From positions 946,727-1,010,726 of the forward strand of contig JAHQJS010000004.1 of the NCBI GenBank assembly GCA_019057385.1: a DNA stretch of 64,000 nucleotides, in the 5' to 3' direction. The position numbers were made by a program, and so were the translations under genes. Origin of the DNA: Candidatus Borrarchaeum weybense. GTDB lineage: Archaea; Asgardarchaeota; Sifarchaeia; Borrarchaeales; Borrarchaeaceae. Of this stretch, positions 1-9,286 are shown one piece after another; the stretch's first letter is position 1, and every line of letters starts with the position of its first letter. Under the pieces are notes generated by a model. It made no database searches and was not told the DNA's origin. It was given only the letters and a program-made list of their open reading frames with translations.

Positions 1-501
1 TGGTCTGAGGGAACAGAACCTGCATTCACAATAATTCCAAATTATTTTATTACAGGTATTTTAGCAATGAGTATTGGTCTGTTAATGATTATTTGGGCTG
101 CTCTATTTATTGAAAGGAAATATGGTGTCCGAATACTATTTCTACTGTCAATTACATTATTTTTGGTAGGAGGAGGGTTTGCACCACTACCGGTCGCATT
201 ATTAGCTAGTTTTGTTGCAACTAGCATAAATAGTCCCTTAAACTGGTGGCGTACCCATCTCCCTGAGAACATTCAGAACATGCTTGTCAAGCTATGGCCG
301 TGGAATGTCATCGTAGCTGTATTTTTATTTTTGTTTGCTGTTTTTGTCGCAATATTTGGCTATCCCATAATATGGTTTTTGTCTGCTGAACTTACTGTAT
401 CATTTAACTTGATTATAGGTTTAATTGACCTTGGTATTATGGTGATTTCTATTCTGTCGGCAATTTCCTATGGTATCCAGAGCTCCCCAGATTCGAATTA
501 A
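1..501 (+). CDS. Membrane protein, 5'-truncated by window edge
   Basis: The reading frame is open from base 1, so the listed ATG at 67 is probably internal and the true start lies outside the window. The visible 166 residues contain about four hydrophobic segments (near SIGLLMIIWAALF, ILFLLSITLFLVGG, NVIVAVFLFLFAVFVAIFG and LIIGLIDLGIMVISIL) and end in a short polar tail. This is an integral membrane protein. I do not recognise a family and propose no function. Confidence 0.6.
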   Translation, partial: WSEGTEPAFTIIPNYFITGILAMSIGLLMIIWAALFIERKYGVRILFLLSITLFLVGGGFAPLPVALLASFVATSINSPLNWWRTHLPENIQNMLVKLWPWNVIVAVFLFLFAVFVAIFGYPIIWFLSAELTVSFNLIIGLIDLGIMVISILSAISYGIQSSPDSN

Positions 502-592
502 ACTGCTTAATGCAAATGAGTTTTTTGCAATTATTTAGGAATGAAAAGTGTGATTCTAATCAGGATTTGATTGATACTTTTTTAAAGAAATT

Positions 593-1456
593 TTATTTTT
601 TGGGTTTTCTAAAAGCCAGTATAAAGTCGTGAACCCTGGAAATTACCATAGTTGTCGGATATCCTAAAGGACGTGTTGTATAATGAGGATGCTCCCATAT
701 AATCATGTCTTGATATTCAAAGCCTATCTCTTTGCAGATGTGGATCATATCAATATGTATTGTGATTACTTCTGAACCTCTTCGAGAATCCTGAACTATG
801 ACCACAAAGTACTTTCCTTTTTTTAAAACCTCAAAAACAAGTCTATAGATTTTCTCAAGTTCAGAAATAAATTTATTGTAGGTCTGAATATTGCCCAAGT
901 CTCTGGAATCTTCACTATAAATTTTCCATTCTTTTTCAGTTTGTCCTGTATATTTACCGTTTATTCCATGAAGTCCGATCCAATAGGGCGGTGATGTCAA
1001 ACAAAAATCTACAGATTCTTTTTCAACATGAGAAAGAAGGTTTCTTGCATCATCGTAGATTATTTTATGATCATTAGATATTCTCGTTTTTTCATCAGAG
1101 TCGAACCAAGTCTCTATAGGTTTAGGGATTTCTTCCAGTCTTCCCTTAGCAATATTTGACCATTTTTCTGATAATTCTATTCCTAAGGCATCTCTATCTA
1201 AGTTCCTACTTACAACAACGGTTGTTCCAATTCCAACCATTGGGTCAAAAACAAAATCTCCTCTCTTAGTAAACATCCTTATCAAACGTTTTGCAACAAA
1301 ATCAGGAAAGATTGCTGGATGTCCATAATTATTTCTTACTGGTTGTTTAAATCTCCACGCAGATTTTGAGAATTGCACCCATTCTGCCCCAGTAAGGTCA
1401 TTTAGTCTATTCTCTCTCTTTTTAATTTTTTTATTGTTTTGGTTATTTTCATTCAA
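593..1456 (-). CDS. Site-specific DNA methyltransferase (N4-cytosine / N6-adenine type)
   Basis: This is an AdoMet-dependent DNA amino-methyltransferase of 287 residues. The AdoMet-binding motif DPMVGIGTT lies at about residues 71-79, and the catalytic TSPPYW motif, of the SPPY kind common in N4-cytosine enzymes, at about 154-159. Motif I therefore precedes motif IV. The lead-in GHPAIFPDFVAKRLIRMF is typical of the family. The start is supported by AGAGGATT upstream of the ATG. No restriction endonuclease is adjacent, so it may be an orphan methylase or partner a nuclease elsewhere. The exact target base cannot be told from sequence. Confidence 0.9.
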   Translation of the reverse strand: MNENNQNNKKIKKRENRLNDLTGAEWVQFSKSAWRFKQPVRNNYGHPAIFPDFVAKRLIRMFTKRGDFVFDPMVGIGTTVVVSRNLDRDALGIELSEKWSNIAKGRLEEIPKPIETWFDSDEKTRISNDHKIIYDDARNLLSHVEKESVDFCLTSPPYWIGLHGINGKYTGQTEKEWKIYSEDSRDLGNIQTYNKFISELEKIYRLVFEVLKKGKYFVVIVQDSRRGSEVITIHIDMIHICKEIGFEYQDMIIWEHPHYTTRPLGYPTTMVISRVHDFILAFRKPKK

Positions 1457-1575
1457 TTTAATCCTCTACATCTGTCAAGATCAACGATTTTCTTCTTGGC
1501 TTTAATATAGATCGTTTTTCATACAATTTTTCATTATATAAAAGACAGTTTTATCACAATAGTATGCGTGAATAA

Positions 1576-1614
1576 TTCTATATACCTTAAGGTTCCCAAG
1601 ACGTATTGGGAATC
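1576..1614 (+). promoter_or_regulatory. TATA box followed by a perfect 7-bp inverted repeat
   Basis: A TATA-like stretch (ttctatatacc) is followed by TTCCCAA-gacgta-TTGGGAA, extended to 8 of 9 positions with flanking bases. The palindrome sits where transcription would start, just before a small ORF and the cyclase/PLD gene. This placement fits a repressor operator. Which protein binds is unknown. Confidence 0.45.
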
Positions 1615-1617
1615 ATT

Positions 1618-1695
1618 ATGACGAACATTACTGAAATTAGTTCCAAAGAATGGATTAAAGAACATGAACCTATTGATGATTTTCTCGCAAAATAA
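1618..1695 (+). CDS. Possible 25-residue leader peptide / small protein
   Basis: A short ORF too small for the supplied track starts with ATG three bases after the inverted repeat and ends 7 bases before the GTG start of the next gene. It encodes an acidic, soluble peptide (begins MTNITEISSKEW). It could be a leader peptide, a small antitoxin-like protein or chance. Only its position between the palindrome and the next gene supports it. Confidence 0.3.
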   Translation: MTNITEISSKEWIKEHEPIDDFLAK

Positions 1696-1702
1696 ATGAA
1701 TA

Positions 1703-3195
1703 GTGAGCAAGGATGACATGACCCTCTATTTGGATAATTTTGAACAGATACAGAAAGGAATTCAATGGCTAAGAGAGTGGGTAATCTTTGATGAGGAGAA
1801 GTTAAAGCGACGGTTAGATCGTTCAATCGAGGCTAAAGAAGAAGATAGCTACAGTATATCTCTCGAAGAACGAATTCACGATCTAGAAATAAAATTAGAT
1901 ATAAAATATACTTCAAGAGATACACTCCCGATTTATGTGTTATCACTCTTCAACGATCCGATTGTTAAGGAATTTAAGAATGCCTCGAACTCCCCCGAGT
2001 TCTGGGAAAGTGAGTTATGCGTGAGACCTGAAGGATATTTATTGCATGAAATGGGGCTCTCATCAAATGTTTTTTTTCAAGAGGATATGACTCTCTTTAA
2101 GAGAAGTCGAAGCGTTGAAGGACGTTTATCTAATGATGATTATCACATTCCATTGTTGAGATTATTAGTAGCCTTAGAGCCAGAAAATTCTATCACAATA
2201 AGTGCCTTAAAATACAGTTTAAGTAATAAACACCATTTACTAGACATTCTTTTTGGATGTAGTTGCATTTTCATTTTAGCATTGATGGAACTTGATTATT
2301 CTAACTACATTGACATAATTGAAGATGGTATCAAACACATTAAAGGTAAACAAAACCAAGATGGATCTTGGGGGAAACACAAGCACTATGACGATATGCA
2401 TTTTGCAATAAAAGCAATATCGAGAATTAATGGAATTTATAATGACTATATAAAGAGAAGTATTGAATTCATAAAAACATCTCAGAATCCTGATGGAAGT
2501 TGGGGTGAAAAAGTCTCAATATTTCCAGAGGAGCCTGAAAAAGAGCCCATTTATGTTCATTCCGTTGATAATACTTCATACGCACTATTAAGCCTACTAG
2601 CAGTTACTCCGCCCCTTTCAATAACTCAAGAGCAATATCAGTTAGAAAAGATCCAGTACGAACAAAAAATAAATCGGAAAAAGTCAGACTTCATTCATAC
2701 GTCACCTCTCTATGACACAAAAGATAAGATACTCCATGTTACGACGTTACATGATAAAATAAGTGAAGTATTGAATAACGCAAAACACACGCTTCTCATA
2801 ATGTCTCCTTACATCGACATGCACTATAAGGAAATTACCAATTTATCAGCACGTAATCCATTACTTGACATACGAATAATCACCCGACCAAAGGATGAGA
2901 TCGGGGCGAGCGAAAGAAGATATCAAAGCATGCCATCAATTTGTTGAAAAAAGCAACCAAAGGAAAGCTAAAACATTTGGATATTATTCATTCAAGACTC
3001 ATAATTGTTGATAATCAAGAAATAATACTTTCCTCCGCTGATTTAACACTGGAAGGATTAGCCGACGAATTTAATGCGGGAATTTATACGAGAGATCCTG
3101 AACTTGTTAAACAGTCCATAGACTATTTTGAGAACACTTGGAACTATGAAGATATTGTTGCTAAGATAAAAAATGAAAAACAGTTAGAATATTGA
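1703..3195 (+). pseudogene. Terpenoid-cyclase-like toroid fused to phospholipase-D-like domain, frameshifted
   Basis: The two track ORFs 1703-2947 and 2941-3195 read as one protein broken by a frameshift. The N-terminal about 340 residues include two QW-type repeats (QNQDGSWG and QNPDGSWG) of the prenyltransferase/squalene-cyclase alpha-alpha toroid. The next part (TTLHDKISEVLNNAKHTLLIMSPYID) is the first half of a PLD-like fold. The second ORF carries the rest, including HSRLIIVD, with its H and D spaced as in an HKD-like site. Adding one G to the GGGG run at 2903-2906 restores a continuous frame (DEIGGERKKISKHAINLL). It may be a pseudogene, a sequencing error or a programmed shift. PLD-like domains near methylases often act as nucleases, but function is not established. 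Confidence 0.7.
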
Positions 3196-3228
3196 GGTCT
3201 TATATTTCTTTATTCCTTTTTTTTAGAA

Positions 3229-3426
3229 TTATAGCTTCTCGAACTGCTCAATGATCTCAAAAAATTCTTGTTTTTCCAACATTGACCTGTAGTTCTCCAG
3301 ATCTTTGATGAGTCCCTCCATACTTTCAGATTGTTTTGCTAGTTGAAGTACAAAAGCTAATGTTTTATTAATTGCGGTCTTGGTATCAAGAGATACGACT
3401 ATTTTTTTATTACTGGGAAACAACAT
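3229..3426 (-). CDS. Small hypothetical protein (65 aa)
   Basis: The encoded protein is soluble, with an amphipathic helical C-terminal half (ESMEGLIKDLENYRSMLEKQEFFEIIEQFEKL) that could form a coiled coil. A good Shine-Dalgarno sequence (GAGGTGAG) lies just upstream of the ATG on the minus strand, which supports translation. It converges on the cyclase/PLD gene. No family recognised. Confidence 0.55.
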   Translation of the reverse strand: MLFPSNKKIVVSLDTKTAINKTLAFVLQLAKQSESMEGLIKDLENYRSMLEKQEFFEIIEQFEKL

Positions 3427-3551
3427 CTCACCTCACATTTGTTGATGAATTCCACTATTTTTGTCGTATATCTTAGTATAAATAACTAACGGGAAGAACA
3501 GTCAGTTTAAACGAATATTAGGCGAGGAGAGAGACCCAGGTAAAAATGACC

Positions 3552-3613
3552 CCATCACTTGTTTTAAAAAAACGACAAAATCATGAAAAACATAATATAC
3601 GGGTATACTCATG
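3552..3613. repeat. Copy 1 of a 60-bp direct repeat flanking the SAP/JAMM gene pair
   Basis: The segment beginning ccatcactt and running through aaacgacaaaatcatgaaaaacataatatac is repeated at 5478-5540 with a few substitutions and one or two indels. Both copies carry tcatga near one side and tcatg near the other. The two copies bracket exactly the SAP-nuclease and JAMM genes. Confidence 0.7.
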
Positions 3614-3647
3614 ATTTATTTTAAATAGAAAATAGGGAGGGACTTCT

Positions 3648-4922
3648 ATGAAGTTAAGCGAATTTTTACTCACCCTAAACAAGAACGAATTAACCAATAT
3701 TGCTCGGAAAAGTGGAGTAAGTGGATACAGTAAACTCAAAAAGGAAGCACTTATTGATTTGATAGTATCCCACATGAGCAATCCTGAAACCTTGGAAGAG
3801 CATCATCTATTCCTTTTAACGCCATCGGCCATAGAACTCTTAAAGATACTCCTAACGGCAGGCGGACGGATGAAAGATGATGGTCTGAGAAAAGAAATGT
3901 TGAAAATACGATCTAGCACAACCTACTATAAAGCTCTCAGGGAAGTCCAAGCGTTATCATTGGTATTCGAGGAGTGGGAAGAGGAAGAGAGAGAAGACTA
4001 TTGGGAAGAGAGCTATTTCTACACAATTCCTGAAGATTTGATCGCCCCACTATCAAAGATAACGGAAACCATTGTTCCAACCACGGTTGATGAGGAGGAA
4101 GAAGGGGATATCGGAGAAATAACATCTTTTGACGACCTTCTTGATACATTCTACACGAAGGACGAATTGAAGGAACTAGTAAGAGAAGCGGGACTCAAAG
4201 TAAGTGGTAAAAAGGCCGAATTAATCGATCGGGTACTTTATGAAAGCGTGTATGACCTCGATGTACTTCTTGATACCCTTTTCAGCAAGTCAATCCTACG
4301 TGAGATATGTTCCTTTCTCGGACTTCCAGTATCTGGGACGAAAATAACGCTCATCCAAAGAATAATCGATAAGGTGCCGCCAAAAAAAGAACGAAAAATG
4401 GCTCCCGTCACTCCAACACCAGAAGTACAGCCAGCCCTTGCGAAACCGTCTGTTGCTGCAGTTGAAACCGCTCCTGAGGTGACTCCTGAACCACTCGTAA
4501 GAATAAAGTCTAAGCAACTTTTTGAGGATCTCTATGAACTGATGAGACAGCTTCCCGTCGAGAGTTTAAAACTTTCTAGGAAAACAGGAGCAAAGGAAAA
4601 AGATATAGAACGATTTGTGTATGGCTCATTACTTACTTGGGGTCAACAAAAGGGAATTAATGTCGACAATCAAGCCGTAGGATTGTTAGGTCCAGATGTC
4701 AGGGTGCCAGATATAAGTATCGGAAATTACGATGTGGCCATTGAGTTGAAATATATTTCCGCTGTTGAGGATGCAAGAGCCGCCTTTGGACAGGCGCATG
4801 AATATGCAGACCGCTGGAAATATGTTATTCTCTATGTATTCGACCCAAATAACAACTTTACCCCGTCATTAGAGAAAGCACTCAAGAATAATCCGCAGAT
4901 CAAAGTCATCATTCGAAGATAG
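3648..4922 (+). CDS. Multi-SAP domain protein with C-terminal PD-(D/E)XK-like nuclease domain
   Basis: This 424-residue protein is probably a DNA-binding protein with a nuclease-like end. Three SAP/Rho-N-like helix pairs are visible: residues 1-45 (LSEFLLTLNKNELTNIARKSG), about 165-197 (KDELKELVREAGLKVSGKKAELIDRV) and about 205-240. A Pro/Ala-rich linker (residues about 245-285) leads to a C-terminal domain with PDISIGNYDVAIELKYIS, whose D and ExK fit a PD-(D/E)XK active site. AGGGAGGG upstream supports the start. The JAMM protease gene follows 32 bases later. SAP domains usually bind AT-rich DNA. The target and role (repair, restriction or chromosome organisation) are unknown. Confidence 0.75.
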   Translation: MKLSEFLLTLNKNELTNIARKSGVSGYSKLKKEALIDLIVSHMSNPETLEEHHLFLLTPSAIELLKILLTAGGRMKDDGLRKEMLKIRSSTTYYKALREVQALSLVFEEWEEEEREDYWEESYFYTIPEDLIAPLSKITETIVPTTVDEEEEGDIGEITSFDDLLDTFYTKDELKELVREAGLKVSGKKAELIDRVLYESVYDLDVLLDTLFSKSILREICSFLGLPVSGTKITLIQRIIDKVPPKKERKMAPVTPTPEVQPALAKPSVAAVETAPEVTPEPLVRIKSKQLFEDLYELMRQLPVESLKLSRKTGAKEKDIERFVYGSLLTWGQQKGINVDNQAVGLLGPDVRVPDISIGNYDVAIELKYISAVEDARAAFGQAHEYADRWKYVILYVFDPNNNFTPSLEKALKNNPQIKVIIRR

Positions 4923-4924
4923 AA

Positions 4925-4932
4925 TTATAAAC
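4925..4932 (+). promoter_or_regulatory. TATA box, leaderless promoter of the JAMM gene
   Basis: TTATAAAC is centred about 27 bases before the ATG at 4955, and no Shine-Dalgarno sequence is present. This is the spacing expected for a leaderless archaeal transcript. Confidence 0.55.
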
Positions 4933-4954
4933 CTCTTTTTCCTATTTTTTTACC

Positions 4955-5455
4955 ATGTATGTTGTCAGATTCAAGGATAAAAGCCTAGAAAAGCGTGTGT
5001 ATGACTATATCCAAGAAAATTCTGAAGTTGAGATATTTTTAGGCTTAATTGGTTTTTTACGAGGTAGTGGAACAAAAGATATTGAATACATGATTAATGA
5101 TGTTATTCCTTTTCCAAATCTTAGTTTACGACCTCAGGAAACCGTAATAGTCCCGCAAGTATGGTATGAAACCCTCACAATGTATATCCGATTAAAATTT
5201 AGGAAGGCAAACAGTATTCATCGCCCTCTAGGATGTCTTCATTCGCATCCTGGTGAGATCCCCCTACCTACTCCACATGACAAAAACTTCGCCAAGGCTC
5301 TTGCTAAAGATGCAGGAAACGCGCTTATGGTAATCGTGGGAAATAATAACCTCATGTATGCCTATAGAGCAGCAACTGATAACGATATGGAAAAAATACG
5401 TGTCCACTCAAATTATTTTAGGGTCAGAACTCGCCCTAAAAAGAATCGTTTGTGA
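4955..5455 (+). CDS. JAB1/MPN (JAMM) metalloprotease-like protein
   Basis: A single MPN/JAMM domain fills the 166 residues. The zinc motif HxHx7(S/T)x2D is present as HSHPGEIPLPTPHD (His96, His98, Thr106, Asp109), with Thr in place of the usual Ser. Archaeal JAMM proteins cleave isopeptide or peptide bonds of ubiquitin-like modifiers such as SAMPs, or trim sulfur-carrier proteins. No ubiquitin-like or E1-like gene is in the window, so the substrate is unknown. The gene has its own leaderless promoter although it lies 32 bases after the SAP protein. Confidence 0.85.
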   Translation: MYVVRFKDKSLEKRVYDYIQENSEVEIFLGLIGFLRGSGTKDIEYMINDVIPFPNLSLRPQETVIVPQVWYETLTMYIRLKFRKANSIHRPLGCLHSHPGEIPLPTPHDKNFAKALAKDAGNALMVIVGNNNLMYAYRAATDNDMEKIRVHSNYFRVRTRPKKNRL

Positions 5456-5477
5456 AAAAGTATTACTATCTTTGAAA

Positions 5478-5540
5478 CCATCACTAATTAAAAAAAAACG
5501 ACACAAATCATGAAAAATATAATATACACGTATTTTCATG
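5478..5540. repeat. Copy 2 of the 60-bp direct repeat flanking the SAP/JAMM gene pair
   Basis: This segment matches 3552-3613 (ccatcact...aaaacgacacaaatcatgaaaaatataatatacacgtat...tcatg). It overlaps the last codons of the minus-strand HEPN-like gene. Confidence 0.7.
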
Positions 5541-6198
5541 CCTTCTCAAATATCTCTTTGGCTAATTTTAAAGTATCAACGGCCTGTTTCTTGTCAGGAA
5601 TGTTTCCTGAATGAACTATATCATTTCTTAAGTCTCTAATATTCTTTATTTCAGTTTCTTTATATACGGGTATTCCCTTTTTCTCAAGCCTTTTTATTTT
5701 ATCAGGAATACCCTCATCTAGCGGAGGACCCTTTATTCCCAGAGTTTTCATTTTTTCAGTAAGTATTATTTCGTTTGAGGTGTCAGCAAGGATTACCATT
5801 ACCATCCTCTCGAATTCATTGTCTGGGTTTAAATTTTCCGCAAACTCAAGGATACATCCAGCCCGTTGCAGCGTTATAGGTCGAGCGTCTATTAATTTTT
5901 TTACACATTCCTGAGCTAGGCGCACTACTTCAGTGGCAATACCCTTGAAATCTTCTAAGGATATGCTCGGAGTACCACTTATGTAAATAGTGTCAGTTGT
6001 GTGTATGCGCACATGCATGTCTTTTTTGTCTTCAAGATTAAGTCTACCATGATAAATAACATATTTACCTTTATCCTCAACTCGATGAGAGTTGAATTTT
6101 CTTTCTAAAGCATATTTAAGCCGATCTATGGCCTCTTTTGAAGAAATTCCAGAAACCGTTGCTTGCCTTTTATGGCTCTTATGCGTGCTCATCTTCAC
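5536..6198 (-). CDS. HEPN-like domain protein
   Basis: This 220-residue soluble protein ends in LRNDIVHSGNIPDKKQAVDTLKLAKEIF, which contains an Rx4H motif (Arg191, His196) typical of HEPN RNases. The N-terminal half (GKYVIYHGRLNLEDKKDMHVRIHTTDTIYIS) is beta-rich and resembles a small nucleic-acid or substrate-binding module. The TSNEIILTEKMKTLGI helix segment precedes the HEPN end. HEPN proteins often act as toxins, but no nucleotidyltransferase antitoxin is adjacent. The toxin role is inference. Confidence 0.55.
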   Translation of the reverse strand: MKMSTHKSHKRQATVSGISSKEAIDRLKYALERKFNSHRVEDKGKYVIYHGRLNLEDKKDMHVRIHTTDTIYISGTPSISLEDFKGIATEVVRLAQECVKKLIDARPITLQRAGCILEFAENLNPDNEFERMVMVILADTSNEIILTEKMKTLGIKGPPLDEGIPDKIKRLEKKGIPVYKETEIKNIRDLRNDIVHSGNIPDKKQAVDTLKLAKEIFEKA

Positions 6199-6876
6199 AC
6201 ATCTACTTTGTATTACCTATTGTCGACGTAATTAACATAAACTTATGCCATCTATTTAATATACTTTTATTTCGTTGAGTGATAAAATAAGTGACCTAGT
6301 AAAGGAGAAAAAGTTTCACCACACAGTTATCTTCTTTATGGAGTGTGTTGTGATGTTTTCTCTTAACTTTCTATCAAGTCACTTTGGATTCTGTATATAT
6401 AGTATAATAGCGAAGCCACATATCAACCTTATTCTTTATGGAAGCCTAGTGTCCACAAATCCCTCACAGAGTAGCAATGACAAAAAATGCGCTGGCTTTA
6501 TATACTCTTTTTCATTGCAACAGGTGACTGTTTGCCTCGACAGTTGGACCTATGCCTTCAATACCCCAATCACCCACATTAATTTTGTATAAAAGGCGTA
6601 GCAGTCCAACTTCCCCCCTCTCTCAAGTATTACTCAAAACACCTTCATTTATAAAGAAAAGCAGCACCTGGACACAGATCCTGAGTACCAGGACACACTT
6701 GAGTATTATTTTGTGTCTTTTTTCGATATAAAATATCTTTCGAGTACACGCAGATAACACTCGAAGAAAGTCGGCTGTTAAGTGATCAAGTAAATAAAAA
6801 AAGAAAATTATGTAGGGAGTGATTTTTTCGTGGTTTGTAGACATCGTCTGTAAACTATTTTTGGAAGTTACGACAA
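6199..6876. other. Intergenic region, no gene supported
   Basis: The two track ORFs here (6275-6592 plus and 6623-6844 minus) lack a family signature, a Shine-Dalgarno sequence and sensible composition. They look like chance ORFs rich in Phe, Ile and Cys. I see no RNA gene or strong hairpin. Confidence 0.4.
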
Positions 6877-9007
6877 TTATTTAACTTTAGGAAGTAGCAT
6901 ATGAAAGGTACTCCCTTCACCAATTCGACTTTCCGCCCATATTTTACCGCCGTGCATCGTCACATATCTTTTCGTGATAGCTAGTCCTAGTCCTGTGCGT
7001 TCGAACTCGGATGGGAAGTGAACGGATTCAGGAATATCTGCTACGTGAAACGGCTGAAATATCTTTTCAAGATCCTCTTCTGCGATACCTATTCCCGTGT
7101 CTTTCACCGTGACGTGGAGGTTTTCTGCCTCTTCCAGTAATGTGATATCGATTGTACCGCCGTCAAGAGTGTATTTGATGGCATTGGAAAGCAGGTTGCC
7201 AAAAATCCTATGTATTATTTCTTTATCTAGGTAAATAAAAGGCAACATCTTAGGAGTAGTGAGTTTAAGTATATGCCTGTGTTTTAATGCTAGTGGAAAG
7301 ACTTCTTTGACAGTTTGGATAGCAACGGTTTTAAGTGAGCCTAACGCCATCTTCGGTTTTATGGTACCTGCTTCTAGGTGAGAGTAATCAAGGAGGTTGT
7401 TTATAAGCACGGCGAGTCTTTTAGCATTCCGAGAAATAATCCCTATCCTTCTATTAACATCTGCAGGAAGATTCATGTTTTTACTTGTTATTTCAAGAAG
7501 TTCGACATGTGCTTTCAGGGCGCTTAATGGAGTTCGAAGTTCATGGGCAGCTACATTGATGAACTGTGTTTTCATTTGCTCAAGTTCCTGTCGCTCGGTG
7601 ATATCCTTCGCCACTTCCACAATAGCTACAATGCTTCCCTCGGCGTCTCGTACTGGAGAACTTGTGACCAGGATATGACTACGCCTTCCCTCCGGAAGTA
7701 TGTTAACTCGTTCCGAAATAACTGTTTTTCCTTCATTAAACACCGTCTCGAAATAACAGTCAGGACAGCGTTCATCTAAACCCTTATACGCTTCGTAACA
7801 CTTCTTACCGATGACGTCTCCCCAGACGTCCTTCATTGGCTGATTCATCCAGATGATGTCTAAAGCCTTATTTTGGATCGTGATTTGGTCTCCGATTCCA
7901 GCCAACATTGCCTTGAGTTTTTCTTCTGATTCTTTTAAGGCCTTTGTTCGTTCCTCAACGATCTTTTCCAGGTTTTCGGCATAGTCTTTCAGTTTTTTTT
8001 CCAATAGTTTTCGTTCAGTGATATCTTTAAACACTTCCACAACTGCTACAATGTGTCCCTCAGCGTCTCGTACTGGAGAACTTGTGACTAAAACAGGAAT
8101 ACTCCTTCCATCCAGAAGTACGCTAACTCGTTCCGAAACAACCGTTTTTCCTTCATTAAACACCGTCTCGAAATAACAGTCAGGACAGGGCGCATCTAAT
8201 CCCTTATACACTTCGTAACACTTCTTATCGATGACGTCCCCCCAGATGTCCTTTATTGGCTGATTCACCCAGATGATGTCTAAATCCTTATTTTGAATCG
8301 TAATTTGGTCTCCAATTCCGGTCAAAATTGCCTGCAGTTTTCCTTTCGATTCTTTTAAGGCCTTTGTTCGTTCCTCAACGATCTTTTCCAGGTTTTCAGT
8401 ATACTCTTTCAGTTGTTTCTCCAATTCCTTTCTTTTCTCAACGATCTTTTCTAGGTTTTCAGCATACTCTCTTTGTTTTCTCTCCAATAGTTTTCGTTCA
8501 GTGATATCCTTGCCCACATCCACAATAGCTACGATGTTTCCCTCGGCGTCTCGTACTGGAGAACTTGTGACCAAAATAGGAGTCCGCCTTCCATCCGGAA
8601 GTATATCAACTTGTTCCGAAACAACCGTTCTTCCTTCATTAATCATCGTCTCGACATAACAGTCAGGACAGGGCACATCTAACCCCTTATACACTTTATA
8701 GCACTTCTTACCGATGACATCTCCCCAAATATCCTTTACTGGCTGATTCATCCAGATGATGTCTAAAGCCTTATTTTGGATCGTGATTTGGTCTCCGATT
8801 CCGGTCAAAATTGCCTGCAGTTTTCCTTTCGATTCTTTTAAAGCCTTCGTTCGTTCTTCAATGTTCTTTTCGAGATTTGCAATATGTTCTGCTATCTTTT
8901 CCTCAGTCTGCTTGCGATCAGTGATCTCTCTTTTTATCGCATCCTTTACATCTGTTGGAACATCTTCCCTATCTAAATACTCTTGTAAGTCCGTTTATAT
9001 CACCCAT
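6877..9007 (-). pseudogene. Multi-PAS sensor histidine kinase with 1-base frameshift near its start
   Basis: This is a cytoplasmic sensor kinase with no membrane segment. It has three near-identical PAS units, each with a GKKCYxxYKGLDxxCPDC cysteine motif, joined by coiled-coil linkers. These lead into a HisKA domain (HELRTP phospho-acceptor His) and a HATPase domain (N box NLLSNAIKY, DTGIGI, GLGLAI). The track start at 8808 is an internal TTG. The frame stays open upstream (REITDRKQTEEKI) but has no usable start. Removing one base of CC at 8991-8992 joins it to an ATG at 9007, giving MGDINDLQEYLDREDVPTDV. It may be a recent mutation, a sequencing error or a gene using an unusual start. No response regulator is adjacent. 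Confidence 0.8.
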
Positions 9008-9286
9008 ATCACCGATTTACGACTGCTTCTTGCCCCAAAATAATTCTTAGAACCTTTGCGAGAGATAACAATCAAGAAGAAGAAATACTTGTTTAATAAT
9101 TTAAACTGAAATATACAAATATATAAGAGTTCTGAGCACACTCTTCGGTGTTTTAGTTTGCTAGTAAAATGCCTTCATATTCTATATTGAAGGACTAAAA
9201 GGTCTATATATTGTTTTAAAAGGCAAACTTAGACAGAATGAGAACTCTTAGATCCAATTAAAGTAAAAATCTGCGAAGAAGGCATA

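Noticed and set aside
6275-6592. Track ORF of 105 residues
   Set aside because: It lacks a Shine-Dalgarno sequence, has chance-like composition and no family signature.
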